Counted from the first letter of the stretch, positions 27,067 to 36,067 are shown. The stretch: DNA of 64,000 nucleotides from Pontibacillus litoralis JSM 072002 (GCF_000775615.1 NZ_AVPG01000002.1:62001-126000); one strand, 5' to 3'. Numbers and translations: made by a program. The notes: generated by a model from the sequence alone, not told the origin.

Positions 27067-27591
27067 CTATTCTTCTTGAGGCACTTCGGACTGATCCGTT
27101 TCTCCTTCATCGTCATCCTCTATCTCTACTTCCTCATTATGAACACTAGAAATTTCATGAACGTTTATTTTCTCTCCATTAGCGAGTTCTAAGAAAACTA
27201 ACGTGTCTTTCATGGAAACAGATACCACTTCACTTGATTTAGTGTCCGTCACTTCTCCCTCATCGTTTCTCACATCATAAGTGACGTATTTTCCTATCAT
27301 ATGGCTATATTGCGCAACAGGTTCATACGCGACTAATACCGTCAAATCATTCATTGTAGAAGATAATTGCGTTACTTGCTCCAGCATAGCAAAGCTTGTC
27401 ATTTGCTGTACTAACGCTTTATCATCCATGGGGCTCGTTGGGTCTTGATGCTGCAACTGAGTCATTAATAGCTTTAGAAAATCATCCTTACCTAGGACAG
27501 CATTATTATTAAAGGTGGCTCCAGCCTGTTGTGGTGCTGGTGTTTGCTTTTGACGTTCTTGCAAATATTGCGTTGGGATCATGTTTGACAC
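27067..27591 (-). CDS. flgD: flagellar hook cap scaffold FlgD
   Basis: Hook assembly scaffold exported ahead of the hook subunits. The N-terminal conserved LGKDDFLKLLMTQLQHQDPTSPMDD (residues about 30-55) and QMTSFAMLEQVTQLSS are diagnostic. The C-terminal tail is highly acidic (EEVEIEDDDEGE). Two in-frame GTG codons precede the first ATG (27582); GTG at 27591 is 6 bases from AGGTG and is preferred, giving about 174 residues. It follows the fliK stop directly. Confidence 0.93.
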   Translation of the reverse strand: MSNMIPTQYLQERQKQTPAPQQAGATFNNNAVLGKDDFLKLLMTQLQHQDPTSPMDDKALVQQMTSFAMLEQVTQLSSTMNDLTVLVAYEPVAQYSHMIGKYVTYDVRNDEGEVTDTKSSEVVSVSMKDTLVFLELANGEKINVHEISSVHNEEVEIEDDDEGETDQSEVPQEE

Positions 27592-27600
27592 GACACACAC

Positions 27601-28956
27601 CTACACTTTCATATTCATTAACACTTCTTCAAAATGTGGAGATTCAGCATTTTCTTCCTTATCATCTTCTGAATGATAATTCTTCTGTTGAGAAGGATGT
27701 TCTTCTTCGTGTTCTCCATTCTCTTCTTGATATGCAGAGCTTTGTTGCGTTGACAGCAATTGTTCGTGTTTTTCGATCTGGATTTGACTTGGAGCGAACA
27801 TATGACGTAACTGCTGTAAGTTGCCTTCTAACATATCTTTAGCTGCTTGTGTCGTGACCATCAATTTAACAACCATTTCCCCATTTTGTTGTGTCATCCG
27901 CACCATCATTTCCCCTAAGTTACCAGGTTTTAATTTAATTAGTAATTGAGAGCCGTTTCGTTGAACAGAAAATTGACTTTGCTTTAATATTTTCTGAAAC
28001 TCTTCTACTAATTTGTTCTGCATAGTTTCCTTAGAATTAGATTGAGATAGCTTCATCACCCATTGTTCTTGCTGTGACATTAGCATCGGACTGGCTGCTA
28101 CTTGACTCATCTTATTCTCCAAATGACCACCATTTTGTTCGGATGTACCGTTATTTAAGGCTTGTCGGACCCAATGGCTGAATTCTTTTTGCGTAACGGA
28201 TGCATGATGACTATACTGATTTTGATTCACAAGAGCATGTCGGTTGCTAAAGTTCTCTATAGCTTGTTGCCAGGCTAGTAAGGTTTTAGGTTGAACACCA
28301 TTTTGCTTCAGTTGTTGAAATACTTGCTGCCTGTCTTGAGAATTTGTTGTATTTTCTAAAGCTGTCCATTGTTTAGCAAGCATGAATAACTTCGAGTCTA
28401 GTTGAAACTTTGCTTGCTTTGGGGCTTGCTCTAATTTGTTGAACACTTTGGTGAGCTCTTGCATTATCATTTGCATTTGTTTATCCTTTGCTGTTTGCGC
28501 ATGTCCATCTCTATATTCCATTGAAATGGTAGGGGTCGATTGCACCGCGTTCATTAAGAATTGCCTTTGCTGTAATCCACCTTTAGCGTCTAGTTGGATA
28601 AACGTCTGCAATGCTCCTATTAAATCTTGCGTAGCTACTTCTAATGAAGCTTTATCATGATCTTCAGCAAAAAAAGATGCTAATTGTTCTTCTAATTCTG
28701 CAGGTAACGTTTCCCATAATTCTGATAAACTAGTGAGCACATCTTCACTTAACTGTTGTCCCTCTTTTAACTGTTCTAGTAACCGTGTTAATGTTTCCGT
28801 TCGTTCATTCAAAGAAGGATCATGGGGATTAGGAGAATTAGAGAAGTTTCCATTAGCCATCACCTTCTTAAAAGAAGAGAAGCTCTCATCCGCTTTCAAC
28901 TGACGCACATCCGACGAGAGGACTGGTAATTGCGGGAAAATTGCTAGACTATTCAT
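27601..28956 (-). CDS. fliK: flagellar hook-length control protein FliK
   Basis: Secreted molecular ruler that triggers the FlhB specificity switch. The 451 residues are mostly Gln-rich and low in hydrophobicity. The conserved C-terminal Flg_hook domain spans about residues 325-400: RNGSQLLIKLKPGNLGEMMVRM and VVKLMVTTQAAKDMLEGNLQQLR. A Glu/His-rich tail follows. AAGGGGGTGA lies 7 bases before the ATG. It sits between ylxF and flgD. Confidence 0.93.
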   Translation of the reverse strand: MNSLAIFPQLPVLSSDVRQLKADESFSSFKKVMANGNFSNSPNPHDPSLNERTETLTRLLEQLKEGQQLSEDVLTSLSELWETLPAELEEQLASFFAEDHDKASLEVATQDLIGALQTFIQLDAKGGLQQRQFLMNAVQSTPTISMEYRDGHAQTAKDKQMQMIMQELTKVFNKLEQAPKQAKFQLDSKLFMLAKQWTALENTTNSQDRQQVFQQLKQNGVQPKTLLAWQQAIENFSNRHALVNQNQYSHHASVTQKEFSHWVRQALNNGTSEQNGGHLENKMSQVAASPMLMSQQEQWVMKLSQSNSKETMQNKLVEEFQKILKQSQFSVQRNGSQLLIKLKPGNLGEMMVRMTQQNGEMVVKLMVTTQAAKDMLEGNLQQLRHMFAPSQIQIEKHEQLLSTQQSSAYQEENGEHEEEHPSQQKNYHSEDDKEENAESPHFEEVLMNMKV

Positions 28957-28998
28957 TGTCGTTTCACCCCCTTTCTATAGTTATCGAACTCTGTATTA

Positions 28999-29580
28999 CT
29001 ATGAACCTCCCCCTATAAGAGAGTTTGTCATGGATGCTGCTGTTTGTGGATTCATTTCCGCTAATATATCACCGCGTTCTTTTCCAGACATTTGCTCTAG
29101 TATAGTCAGGGCCGTGTTTTGCTCTAATTCTTCTAAAATGATAGCCGCTTCATCTGCATCCATCTCTTTAAAGGAGGAAGAAACTTCTTTTACTTTTTCT
29201 TCTTTACTTTCACTTAAGTCTTTTTGATTTTTAAGTTGCTGTTCTAGTTGTTGTACTTCGATTTGCAGATCCTTAATCTCTTGATCTTTCATCGAAATCA
29301 TTCCTTGTAAATCTCTAATTTCGGCATCTTGATCTTGAATAGTTGCCTTATCTTCTGCATTTTTTGTTTTTCCTTCTCCTTCCTCATCCTTCGAAAGGAA
29401 AGAAGATACAACAGGAATTTCACTACTTAGTTGCTGAGCTTTATCAAATACATTTACACCAGCAATCGTCATTACAATTAAGAACACTGTCACAGCAAAT
29501 ATGAAAGGAATAACAATACCGAAAACAAACCATTGAAATTTATTCGTCTTTTTCGGTTCTTTATTTATTTCTTTTTTCAT
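28999..29580 (-). CDS. ylxF: YlxF/MotE-like flagellar protein
   Basis: A 193-residue protein between fliJ and fliK. One membrane helix (residues about 17-43) is followed by a coiled coil (about 75-130) and a C-terminal MgtE_N-like domain (MDADEAAIILEELEQN, MSGKERGDILAEMNPQTAASM). This matches YlxF of B. subtilis and MotE-type proteins, which in other bacteria help stabilise motor components. Its exact role in Bacilli is not settled. Confidence 0.9.
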   Translation of the reverse strand: MKKEINKEPKKTNKFQWFVFGIVIPFIFAVTVFLIVMTIAGVNVFDKAQQLSSEIPVVSSFLSKDEEGEGKTKNAEDKATIQDQDAEIRDLQGMISMKDQEIKDLQIEVQQLEQQLKNQKDLSESKEEKVKEVSSSFKEMDADEAAIILEELEQNTALTILEQMSGKERGDILAEMNPQTAASMTNSLIGGGS

Positions 29581-29587
29581 GAAAATC

Positions 29588-30034
29588 TCACCTATTTCCT
29601 TGACTTAAAAACTGTTGAACCGATATTTCGTCCATTTGCTTACGCTCAAGCTCTTGTTGGTAAAGTTGCATATGGTGCTGTTTACGATCAATTAGTTTCT
29701 CGAATTTCTTCATTTCAACATGAGCTTCTGTTAAATGCTCTTGCTTATGGTCCATATTGGCTCGAGCATGTTGAAAGGAAGGTTGCAAGGATGCTATTTT
29801 TCTTTCTAATTGTTCGATGTATTGGGATGAAGCATGTAAATCTGTCACATGCGTTGGGTGCTGCAATTGATTGTGATAAGACGTCTCTGCTTTCTCTTTC
29901 TTTTTTAACAGTTCATACATGTCCATTGCTATTTTCTCAAACTCTTGCACTGATTGTTGATATTGCTTTTGAGCCATATGTTTATCTGTTTCTTTTACAT
30001 GTAGTATTTTGTGAAAGGTTGATATACTTGCCAT
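29588..30034 (-). CDS. fliJ: flagellar export chaperone FliJ
   Basis: Small coiled-coil protein that forms the stalk of the FliI ATPase ring and couples it to FlhA. The 148 residues are an antiparallel coiled coil without hydrophobic segments, rich in Gln, Glu, Lys and His. The family pattern (FHKILHVKETDKHMAQKQYQQ, then KKKEKAETSYHNQLQ) is present. It follows fliI by 7 bases and precedes ylxF by 7. Confidence 0.93.
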   Translation of the reverse strand: MASISTFHKILHVKETDKHMAQKQYQQSVQEFEKIAMDMYELLKKKEKAETSYHNQLQHPTHVTDLHASSQYIEQLERKIASLQPSFQHARANMDHKQEHLTEAHVEMKKFEKLIDRKQHHMQLYQQELERKQMDEISVQQFLSQGNR

Positions 30035-30041
30035 TTATACA

Positions 30042-31352
30042 TCACTTCCCTCTCTTAAGTAATGCTACGAGTTGTTCAACTGCCTGTTCAAAACCAACTT
30101 GCTCGTCTATTCCTTGCTTAAGAAATTCTATAATTTTTGGATAATATTGTATCGCTTCATCAATTTCTAAAGAGGAACCTTTTTTATAAGCACCGATTTG
30201 AATTAATTCTTGATTTTCTTCAAACGTAGCAAGTAACGATCGTAATTCTCCCGCCGCTTCCTGGTGAGGTTGGGAAGTAATTTGTTTCATCACTCGGCTA
30301 ATCGACTTTAACACGTTGATAGCTGGAAACTGACCTTGCTCTGCTAATTTGCGATCTAATACGAAATGACCGTCTAATATTCCTCGAACAGTATCAGAAA
30401 TTGGTTCATTCAAATCGTCCCCGTCGACTAAAACGGTATAAAAAGCAGTAATCGTACCGTGTCTACTTGTACCAGTACGTTCTAGAAGTTTCGGCAACAT
30501 AGCAAACACACTCGGAGTATATCCTTTTGTAGTAGGAGGTTCACCGGTAGCTAAGCCAATTTCACGCTGTGCCATCGCTACCCTAGTGACAGAATCCATC
30601 ATTAAATTTACGTTTAAACCAAGGTCACGAAAATATTCACTAATCGCTGTTGCCGTATATGCTCCTTTAATGCGCATTAACGCTGGTTGATCAGAAGTCG
30701 CTACAACTACAATTGATTTCTTTAAGCCTTCTTGTCCTAAATCTTTTTCGACAAATTCTTTTACTTCTCTTCCTCTCTCCCCTATAAGCGCGATAACATT
30801 AATATCTGCATCACTATTACGGGCAATCATTCCCATTAAAGTACTTTTTCCAACTCCACTTCCGGCAAATATCCCAACACGTTGTCCTTTTCCAACAGTA
30901 AGTAGTGAATCAATGGAACGTACTCCTACTTGTATCGGTTCTTGTATTCGTGGTCTAGATAACGGATTAGGTGGTGACTGATCAGTAGGGCGCCACTGTA
31001 ATCCTTTCGGCACTTGAGAACCTTCAAACAATAGATTCCCAAGTGAGTCGATGACTTGTCCAATCATCCCTCTGCCAATGCGGATTTTTAGCGGGCTCCC
31101 TGTCGCTTCTACAAGACATCCAGGCGACATGTGTGTTAATTCGGAATAAGGCATTAACAATATATTTTCATTGTTAAACCCCACTACTTCTGCTAGTACT
31201 TTCTGTTTATTCGCATGAATGATGCACACTTCGCCAATACTTGCTTCTGGACCTTTGGATTCAACCATCAAGCCAACTACTCTATGAATCTTCCCATATC
31301 GTTTGAACGTATCAATAGCCGGTATATGTTCCATAAGCTTATGAACCTTCAC
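30042..31352 (-). CDS. fliI: flagellar export ATPase FliI
   Basis: F1-beta-like ATPase of the flagellar export apparatus. It has Walker A GSGVGKSTLMGMIA near residue 165, ALIGERGREVKEF, Walker B LNVNLMMDSVTRVAMAQREIGLATGEPPTTKGY, and the C-terminal helical domain. The 436 residues fit. It overlaps the fliH end by 14 bases, consistent with the FliH2-FliI complex. Confidence 0.97.
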   Translation of the reverse strand: MKVHKLMEHIPAIDTFKRYGKIHRVVGLMVESKGPEASIGEVCIIHANKQKVLAEVVGFNNENILLMPYSELTHMSPGCLVEATGSPLKIRIGRGMIGQVIDSLGNLLFEGSQVPKGLQWRPTDQSPPNPLSRPRIQEPIQVGVRSIDSLLTVGKGQRVGIFAGSGVGKSTLMGMIARNSDADINVIALIGERGREVKEFVEKDLGQEGLKKSIVVVATSDQPALMRIKGAYTATAISEYFRDLGLNVNLMMDSVTRVAMAQREIGLATGEPPTTKGYTPSVFAMLPKLLERTGTSRHGTITAFYTVLVDGDDLNEPISDTVRGILDGHFVLDRKLAEQGQFPAINVLKSISRVMKQITSQPHQEAAGELRSLLATFEENQELIQIGAYKKGSSLEIDEAIQYYPKIIEFLKQGIDEQVGFEQAVEQLVALLKRGK

Positions 31353-32061
31353 TGCCCTTTGCCTCCTCTAACAATTGGAACAACTTAGACCTTAACTCCG
31401 TTAACTGGCTATCCACACTGGCATCCACGCGACCAAACGGTGATTCAACGTAACATTGATGCTGATCAAGGTTGTTCTTCGGATAAATGGAAAGAGCTTG
31501 TTTGTGATCAATCATCATGTTTAACTCTTCTTTTTGTTTCACTAAGTGTCCATATTGATCGGGATGAACATAAATAGCGATACGTTCTTGTTCTTTCACT
31601 TCCTCTACAAGTGCTTTCACAATAGGTAGAAACTGATCAGGATGCGCATCTAAAATACTATGTAAAATTTTTGATGAGGCTTCAATCCCTAAAGCAAGAA
31701 TCGTATCTTCGCTTTCTTCAATACGTTTCGCATAATCATGTTCAGCTAGATGAACAATTTGATGACCTTGTTCTAGTAAACTAGCAAATGTGGATTCTGC
31801 TTCTTGTTTACCAAATTCAAACCCTTGCTGATATCCATCTTGATAAGCCTCCTGTTGATACGCTTGTTTTTGCTTTTCCCATTCGGCTTTATTTTGCTCG
31901 ATTTGTTCATTTGCTTGTTTTATTAGTTGTGCTGCTTTCTGCTTTGCATGTTGTAAAGCCATTTCCGCTTCTTGATACGTGTTATGTACTTTTTCACTTT
32001 CTTGCTCATCGAGTTGTTTGTGTATAGGTCTTAATCCGATAACTCTTGCCCGATTAGACAA
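31339..32061 (-). CDS. fliH: flagellar assembly regulator FliH
   Basis: Regulates FliI and tethers it to the C ring. The protein is a long Gln/Glu/Lys coiled coil (residues about 20-105) followed by the V-type ATPase E-subunit-like domain (EVKEQERIAIYVHPDQY and CYVESPFGRVDASVDSQL). The frame is open upstream to a TTG at 32094, but a perfect GGAGGTGA lies 8 bases before TTG at 32061. That start leaves only an 8-base overlap with fliG and gives MSNRARVIG, so I use it (240 residues). Confidence 0.9.
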   Translation of the reverse strand: MSNRARVIGLRPIHKQLDEQESEKVHNTYQEAEMALQHAKQKAAQLIKQANEQIEQNKAEWEKQKQAYQQEAYQDGYQQGFEFGKQEAESTFASLLEQGHQIVHLAEHDYAKRIEESEDTILALGIEASSKILHSILDAHPDQFLPIVKALVEEVKEQERIAIYVHPDQYGHLVKQKEELNMMIDHKQALSIYPKNNLDQHQCYVESPFGRVDASVDSQLTELRSKLFQLLEEAKGSEGS

Positions 32062-33064
32062 TGATATCGTCACCTCCACCTCGTGCAATAACAATTTCTC
32101 CTACATCCTCTAATCTTCTAATTACACCAACAATACGTGTTTGACTTTCTTCTACTTCTTTCAAACGAACAGGCCCCATAAATTCCATTTCATCTTTAAA
32201 CGTATCTGCCATACGGTTTGACATGTTGTTAAAGACAATTTCTTTCACTTCTTCACTAGCTACTTTCAACGCTAACATGAGATCTTCATTTTCTACTTCA
32301 CGGATAACACGTTGAATAGCTCGATTATCTAATGTAACGATGTCTTCAAATACAAACATACGTTTCTTAATTTCTTCAGCAAGTTCAGGGTCTTGTATTT
32401 CTAAGGAATCTAAAATGGTCCGTTCGGTACTGCGATCTACTCCATTTAATACTTCAACAACAGATTCTATTCCTCCAGTTTGCGTGTAATCTTGCGTGAC
32501 AGTAGCAGATAGTTTACGTTCTAGAATCTGTTCTACTTCGCTAATAATTTCTGGAGAAGTTGAATCCATTACAGCAATTCGTTTCGCTACATCGGCCTGC
32601 ATTTCTTGAGGTAATTCCGAAAGAATTTGTGCCGATTGCTCCGCGTCTAAGTATGATAAGATAAGCGCAATCGTTTGCGGATGTTCATTTTGAATAAAGT
32701 TCAGAATTTGCCCTGCATCTGCCTTTCTAGCAAAATCAAAGGGTCTTACTTGCAAGGTTGACGTTAGTTTATTAATAATATTATTCGCTTCGTTTTCGCC
32801 TAGCGCTTTTTCTAACACTTTCTTGGCATAACCAATCCCACCTTGAGAAATATATTCTTGCGCTAACGCAATTTGGTGAAATTGATCTAATATTTCTTCC
32901 TTCTGATCGGGCTCTACCTTTTTTACAGAAGAAATCTCTAGTGTAAGCTTTTCAATTTCTTCTTCCGTTAAATGTTTATACACTTGCGCCGATACATCAG
33001 GGCCAAGTGAAATGAGTAGGACAGCAGCTTTTTGCCGCCCTGTCATTCCTCGTTTTTTTGCCAT
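32054..33064 (-). CDS. fliG: flagellar motor switch protein FliG
   Basis: Torque-generating switch protein bound to FliF. It has the N-terminal FliF-binding domain (AAVLLISLGPDVSAQVYKHL), the EHPQ motif (NEHPQTIALILSYLD, near residue 124), and the C-terminal torque helix with charged residues VTLDNRAIQRVIREVENEDL. It is 336 residues long. It is 11 bases after fliF and overlaps fliH. Confidence 0.97.
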   Translation of the reverse strand: MAKKRGMTGRQKAAVLLISLGPDVSAQVYKHLTEEEIEKLTLEISSVKKVEPDQKEEILDQFHQIALAQEYISQGGIGYAKKVLEKALGENEANNIINKLTSTLQVRPFDFARKADAGQILNFIQNEHPQTIALILSYLDAEQSAQILSELPQEMQADVAKRIAVMDSTSPEIISEVEQILERKLSATVTQDYTQTGGIESVVEVLNGVDRSTERTILDSLEIQDPELAEEIKKRMFVFEDIVTLDNRAIQRVIREVENEDLMLALKVASEEVKEIVFNNMSNRMADTFKDEMEFMGPVRLKEVEESQTRIVGVIRRLEDVGEIVIARGGGDDIIV

Positions 33065-33075
33065 ACAAATCCCCC

Positions 33076-34668
33076 CTAGTCTTCAGCAATCCAAGATCTA
33101 AGAAGTTTCGCAAAATCCTCTGGTTTATCTTTCGCCATGCGTTCTAGTTGTTTACGACGTATGGAAGATTCCGTTTCTTCTCCTTGATCGATATCAGGTA
33201 TCATAAATTGAGGCTGCTCTTCTATATATTCTTCGACTTGTTCTGTGTTGTCTTTCTTTCTAACTAGCATCCATATAAGCGTAGCGATTACGACAAGCAA
33301 AATCCCACCAACTGCATATACCCAAGTTGGAATGATAGAACCTGATGTATTGGGAGCTTCCGGCTTTCCATTAAACGCTTGGAATACAATAGAAATGTTC
33401 TCTTCAGGATTTACTTCTCCATATTCTTTAGAAACGGACGTCTCCACAATGGAAGTTAAGATAGAAGTGATCCCCTCTTCTACAGTCGCTTGTTCTTGAG
33501 GCGTAAGTGTCTCTGTTTGTTCACCTTCAGAAGTTTGCTTCGCATTATTAACCGCAACTTGAATACCTAAGTCACGAACTTTATAGGGACTTTCAACAAT
33601 GTTTTTCTGAATTTGATTGTATTCATTGTTGATTGTTTCTTTCATCATTTCATATTCGCCATCACCATTTTGATCACCAGCGTTATAGTTTGGAATATCT
33701 CCTTCACCTGTACCTGGTGTACCACCTGCAGTAGCGTTTTCCCCTGTGTATGTCTCCGTTATTCGTTCTACACTAACTGGTAAACCTGCTTCATCTTCTG
33801 ATACCGGTTCTACTAGCTGTTCGGTTCGGTTTTCTTTAGTAAAATCAACATCCGCGGTAACAGATACCATTACCTTATCTTGACCAATCATCATGCCTAG
33901 CATTTGTTGTACTCGTTGTTGAATGTCCTTTTCTATATCTGCTTTCACATTTTGTTGATAATCATAAGAATCCCCACTTGCATAACTAGAGTCATTTTTC
34001 ACATCATAGTGATTAAAATTTTGATCTGTTATGACAATATTATCTGTAGGAAGATCTGGAACAGATTTAGAAACCAAATTATACAATGCTTGCACTTGTT
34101 CTTGATTTAGTTCATAGCCAGGTTCTTTATGTATAACAACGGATGCTGAAGCCTTTTCAGCATCTTCTCCGACAAAAACTGTTTCTTCCGGTTTATTAAT
34201 CATGACATTTGCATCACTTATTCCATCAATACTTGAAATTAAGTGGGATAATTCTGATTGCATGGCATCTAGTTTAATCACTTCAAATTCATTACTAGAC
34301 ATGCCCCATGATGCATTCTCACTAAAATAGGAATAATCGATATTACCTGTATTCGGTAAGCCTTGAGCTGCTAAGTCAACCAATAAAGCATCGACTTGTT
34401 CTTCTGGCACTAAAATCGTTTGCCCACTATTTGCAATATCGTATTGTATTCCTCTCGTATCTAGTTCTTCTTTAATTTGACCGACCTCTGCATGGGATAA
34501 ATTGCTGTAAAGAGGGGTCATATTAGGCTTAGAAGATATCACTATCACACTAATAAGCACCATAAAGAAAGCTACCATCGCTCCGATTATGACACTTTTT
34601 TGTGCGAGCGTTCGACTCTTCCAAACATTCAACACGTCATTTTTATATTGTTGTAGCTTTTCTCTCAT
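33076..34668 (-). CDS. fliF: flagellar MS-ring protein FliF
   Basis: Forms the membrane ring on which the flagellum is built. One membrane helix is at residues 24-46 and another at about 445-468. Between them lie ring-building motifs (YSNLSHAEVGQIKEEL, DGISDANVMINKPEE, ASVVIHKEPGYELNQEQVQAL). The C-terminal FliG-binding tail ends FAKLLRSWIAED. The 530 residues are normal. It sits 41 bases after fliE. Confidence 0.97.
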   Translation of the reverse strand: MREKLQQYKNDVLNVWKSRTLAQKSVIIGAMVAFFMVLISVIVISSKPNMTPLYSNLSHAEVGQIKEELDTRGIQYDIANSGQTILVPEEQVDALLVDLAAQGLPNTGNIDYSYFSENASWGMSSNEFEVIKLDAMQSELSHLISSIDGISDANVMINKPEETVFVGEDAEKASASVVIHKEPGYELNQEQVQALYNLVSKSVPDLPTDNIVITDQNFNHYDVKNDSSYASGDSYDYQQNVKADIEKDIQQRVQQMLGMMIGQDKVMVSVTADVDFTKENRTEQLVEPVSEDEAGLPVSVERITETYTGENATAGGTPGTGEGDIPNYNAGDQNGDGEYEMMKETINNEYNQIQKNIVESPYKVRDLGIQVAVNNAKQTSEGEQTETLTPQEQATVEEGITSILTSIVETSVSKEYGEVNPEENISIVFQAFNGKPEAPNTSGSIIPTWVYAVGGILLVVIATLIWMLVRKKDNTEQVEEYIEEQPQFMIPDIDQGEETESSIRRKQLERMAKDKPEDFAKLLRSWIAED

Positions 34669-34709
34669 AATAGCCCCCGCATAATAACGTAATTATATAA
34701 ACGCAGTAG

Positions 34710-35021
34710 TTATATTTGCATTCTAGAAATTTCTTTGTATGCATCAATTGCTTTACTCTGTACTTCGATTGCAGTTTGCATCATTATACTAGCCTTCTGG
34801 GCGGTAATCATCACATCATGTAAATTATTCACTTCACCCTTCACCAGTTGCTCTGTCTTCTGATCCGATGCCACATTCGCTTTATTCACTTGCTCAATAG
34901 CTGATTTAAGGCTATTTGCAAAAGAGGACTGAGCATCAGCTGGCGAAGTATTTTTTACTTTTGCTGTAGTTGCTGCATGTAAAGGTTGTAATGGCGGTAA
35001 TGTATTATGTATCGTATTCAT
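34710..35021 (-). CDS. fliE: flagellar hook-basal body protein FliE
   Basis: Adaptor between the MS ring and the rod. The 103 residues show the family C-terminus MITAQKASIMMQTAIEVQSKAIDAYKEISRMQI and the central SFANSLKSAIEQVN. It is third in the operon, 18 bases after flgC. Confidence 0.95.
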   Translation of the reverse strand: MNTIHNTLPPLQPLHAATTAKVKNTSPADAQSSFANSLKSAIEQVNKANVASDQKTEQLVKGEVNNLHDVMITAQKASIMMQTAIEVQSKAIDAYKEISRMQI

Positions 35022-35039
35022 TGATTATCTTTACTCCTT

Positions 35040-35495
35040 TTACTTACCGATTTCTAATGCTTTCATCATCATGCCTTTACTCGCATTTAACGCGGTAACG
35101 TTAGCTTCATAAGACCTTGTTGCACTCATTAAATCTACCATTTCCTTCAATGGATTCACATTTGGCATTGCTACGTACCCTTCTTCATTAGCATCTGGGT
35201 GATTTGGATTAAACATCATTTGAAACGGCTCTTGATCTTCATTGATTTGTGAAACACGCACTCCTTCAGCTGGTGTAGCAGAACTCCCCATCGCATGTTG
35301 TAAATTAGATTGAAAGGACTGGCCGTTTGGCTGAAACGTAACTGTCTTACGTCGATACGGTTCCCAACCTCCATTTTCATTTTGCGTTGCTCTGGTTGAC
35401 TCTGCGTTTGCTAGGTTTGATGACACTACATCCATCCGAAGCCTTTGCGCTGTCAACGCACTTGCACTCGCATTAATAGCACTAAACATCCCCAT
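35040..35495 (-). CDS. flgC: flagellar proximal rod protein FlgC
   Basis: Rod subunit exported by the flagellar apparatus. It has the N-terminal rod motif SASALTAQRLRMDVVSSNLANAES, the characteristic EGYVAMPNVNPLKEMVDLMSATRSYEANVTALN, and a C-terminal helix. It is 151 residues long and starts 2 bases after the flgB stop. Confidence 0.96.
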   Translation of the reverse strand: MGMFSAINASASALTAQRLRMDVVSSNLANAESTRATQNENGGWEPYRRKTVTFQPNGQSFQSNLQHAMGSSATPAEGVRVSQINEDQEPFQMMFNPNHPDANEEGYVAMPNVNPLKEMVDLMSATRSYEANVTALNASKGMMMKALEIGK

Positions 35496-35497
35496 AC

Positions 35498-35893
35498 CTA
35501 ACGCCCTCCTCTTAACACACTTTCTAGACCTTTAAATTTGCTATTTAGCCGATCTACAACAGCACGATAATAAATTTGGTTATTTGCTAATTCAGACATT
35601 TCCTTATCCATATCTACGTTATTGCCATTATGAGTGTATGAAGTAGATGTATTCGTTGACACGACAAACGGCTTAGAACCTGAAGATTGAAAAGGAATGT
35701 GCTTTGAATGGCTTCGCTTTGCACGAAATGATACATCCATCTCATTAGCCATAACATCTTTAAAATGAACATTCTTCGATTTATAATTCGGGGTATCCAC
35801 ATTCGCAACATTATTGGAAATTATTTGGTTTTTCTTAGTGGAGTAGTTCACCCCATTTTCTAGCGATTGGAACACACTACCAAATAACTGCAT
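35498..35893 (-). CDS. flgB: flagellar proximal rod protein FlgB
   Basis: First gene of fla/che. The rod motif NQIISNNVANVDTPNYKSKNVHFKD is at residues about 22-45, and NNVDMDKEMSELANNQIYYRAVVDRLNSKF lies in the C-terminal helix. The 131 residues fit. AGAGAGG is 8 bases before the ATG. A long leader with promoter candidates and an inverted repeat separates it from the codY terminator. Confidence 0.96.
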   Translation of the reverse strand: MQLFGSVFQSLENGVNYSTKKNQIISNNVANVDTPNYKSKNVHFKDVMANEMDVSFRAKRSHSKHIPFQSSGSKPFVVSTNTSTSYTHNGNNVDMDKEMSELANNQIYYRAVVDRLNSKFKGLESVLRGGR

Positions 35894-35923
35894 TTAAAAA
35901 CCTCTCTTCATTCTTTACTCTTA

Positions 35924-35967
35924 AGCATTCAGACCTAACAATATTCATTTTAAGAAATCTGAATGTT
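35924..35967 (-). repeat. inverted repeat in the flgB leader
   Basis: CATTCAGA (35926-35933) and TCTGAATG (35958-35965) are perfect 8-base arms with a 24-base spacer, extendable by three A-U/G-U pairs. In the minus-strand transcript it forms a hairpin near the 5' end and 30 bases above the flgB ATG. Confidence 0.6.
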
Positions 35968-35981
35968 TCTGTCCATGAGAT

Positions 35982-36010
35982 ATAATACCTATTTCATTCA
36001 TTATTGCTAA
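35982..36010 (-). promoter_or_regulatory. candidate SigA promoter of fla/che
   Basis: Minus strand TTAGCA (36005-36010), 17-base spacer, TATTAT (35982-35987). The predicted start is near 35975, just ahead of the inverted repeat. Confidence 0.45.
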
Positions 36011-36040
36011 ATAATTCATTTATAAATCAAAAAATCAGTT

Positions 36041-36067
36041 AAATCGGCCTATAATTTCGAGCTATTA
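36041..36067 (-). promoter_or_regulatory. candidate SigD promoter of fla/che
   Basis: Minus strand TAAT (36064-36067), 15-base spacer, GCCGATTT (36041-36048). The SigD consensus is TAAA-N15-GCCGATAT. B. subtilis also has a SigD promoter in front of this operon, which gives positive feedback because sigD is inside it. Confidence 0.55.

Noticed and set aside
29533-30144. 203-codon plus-strand open frame over fliJ
   Set aside because: It is antisense to fliJ and the end of fliI, which are clear by family motifs; it has no ribosome site and a composition typical of reverse-frame shadow.
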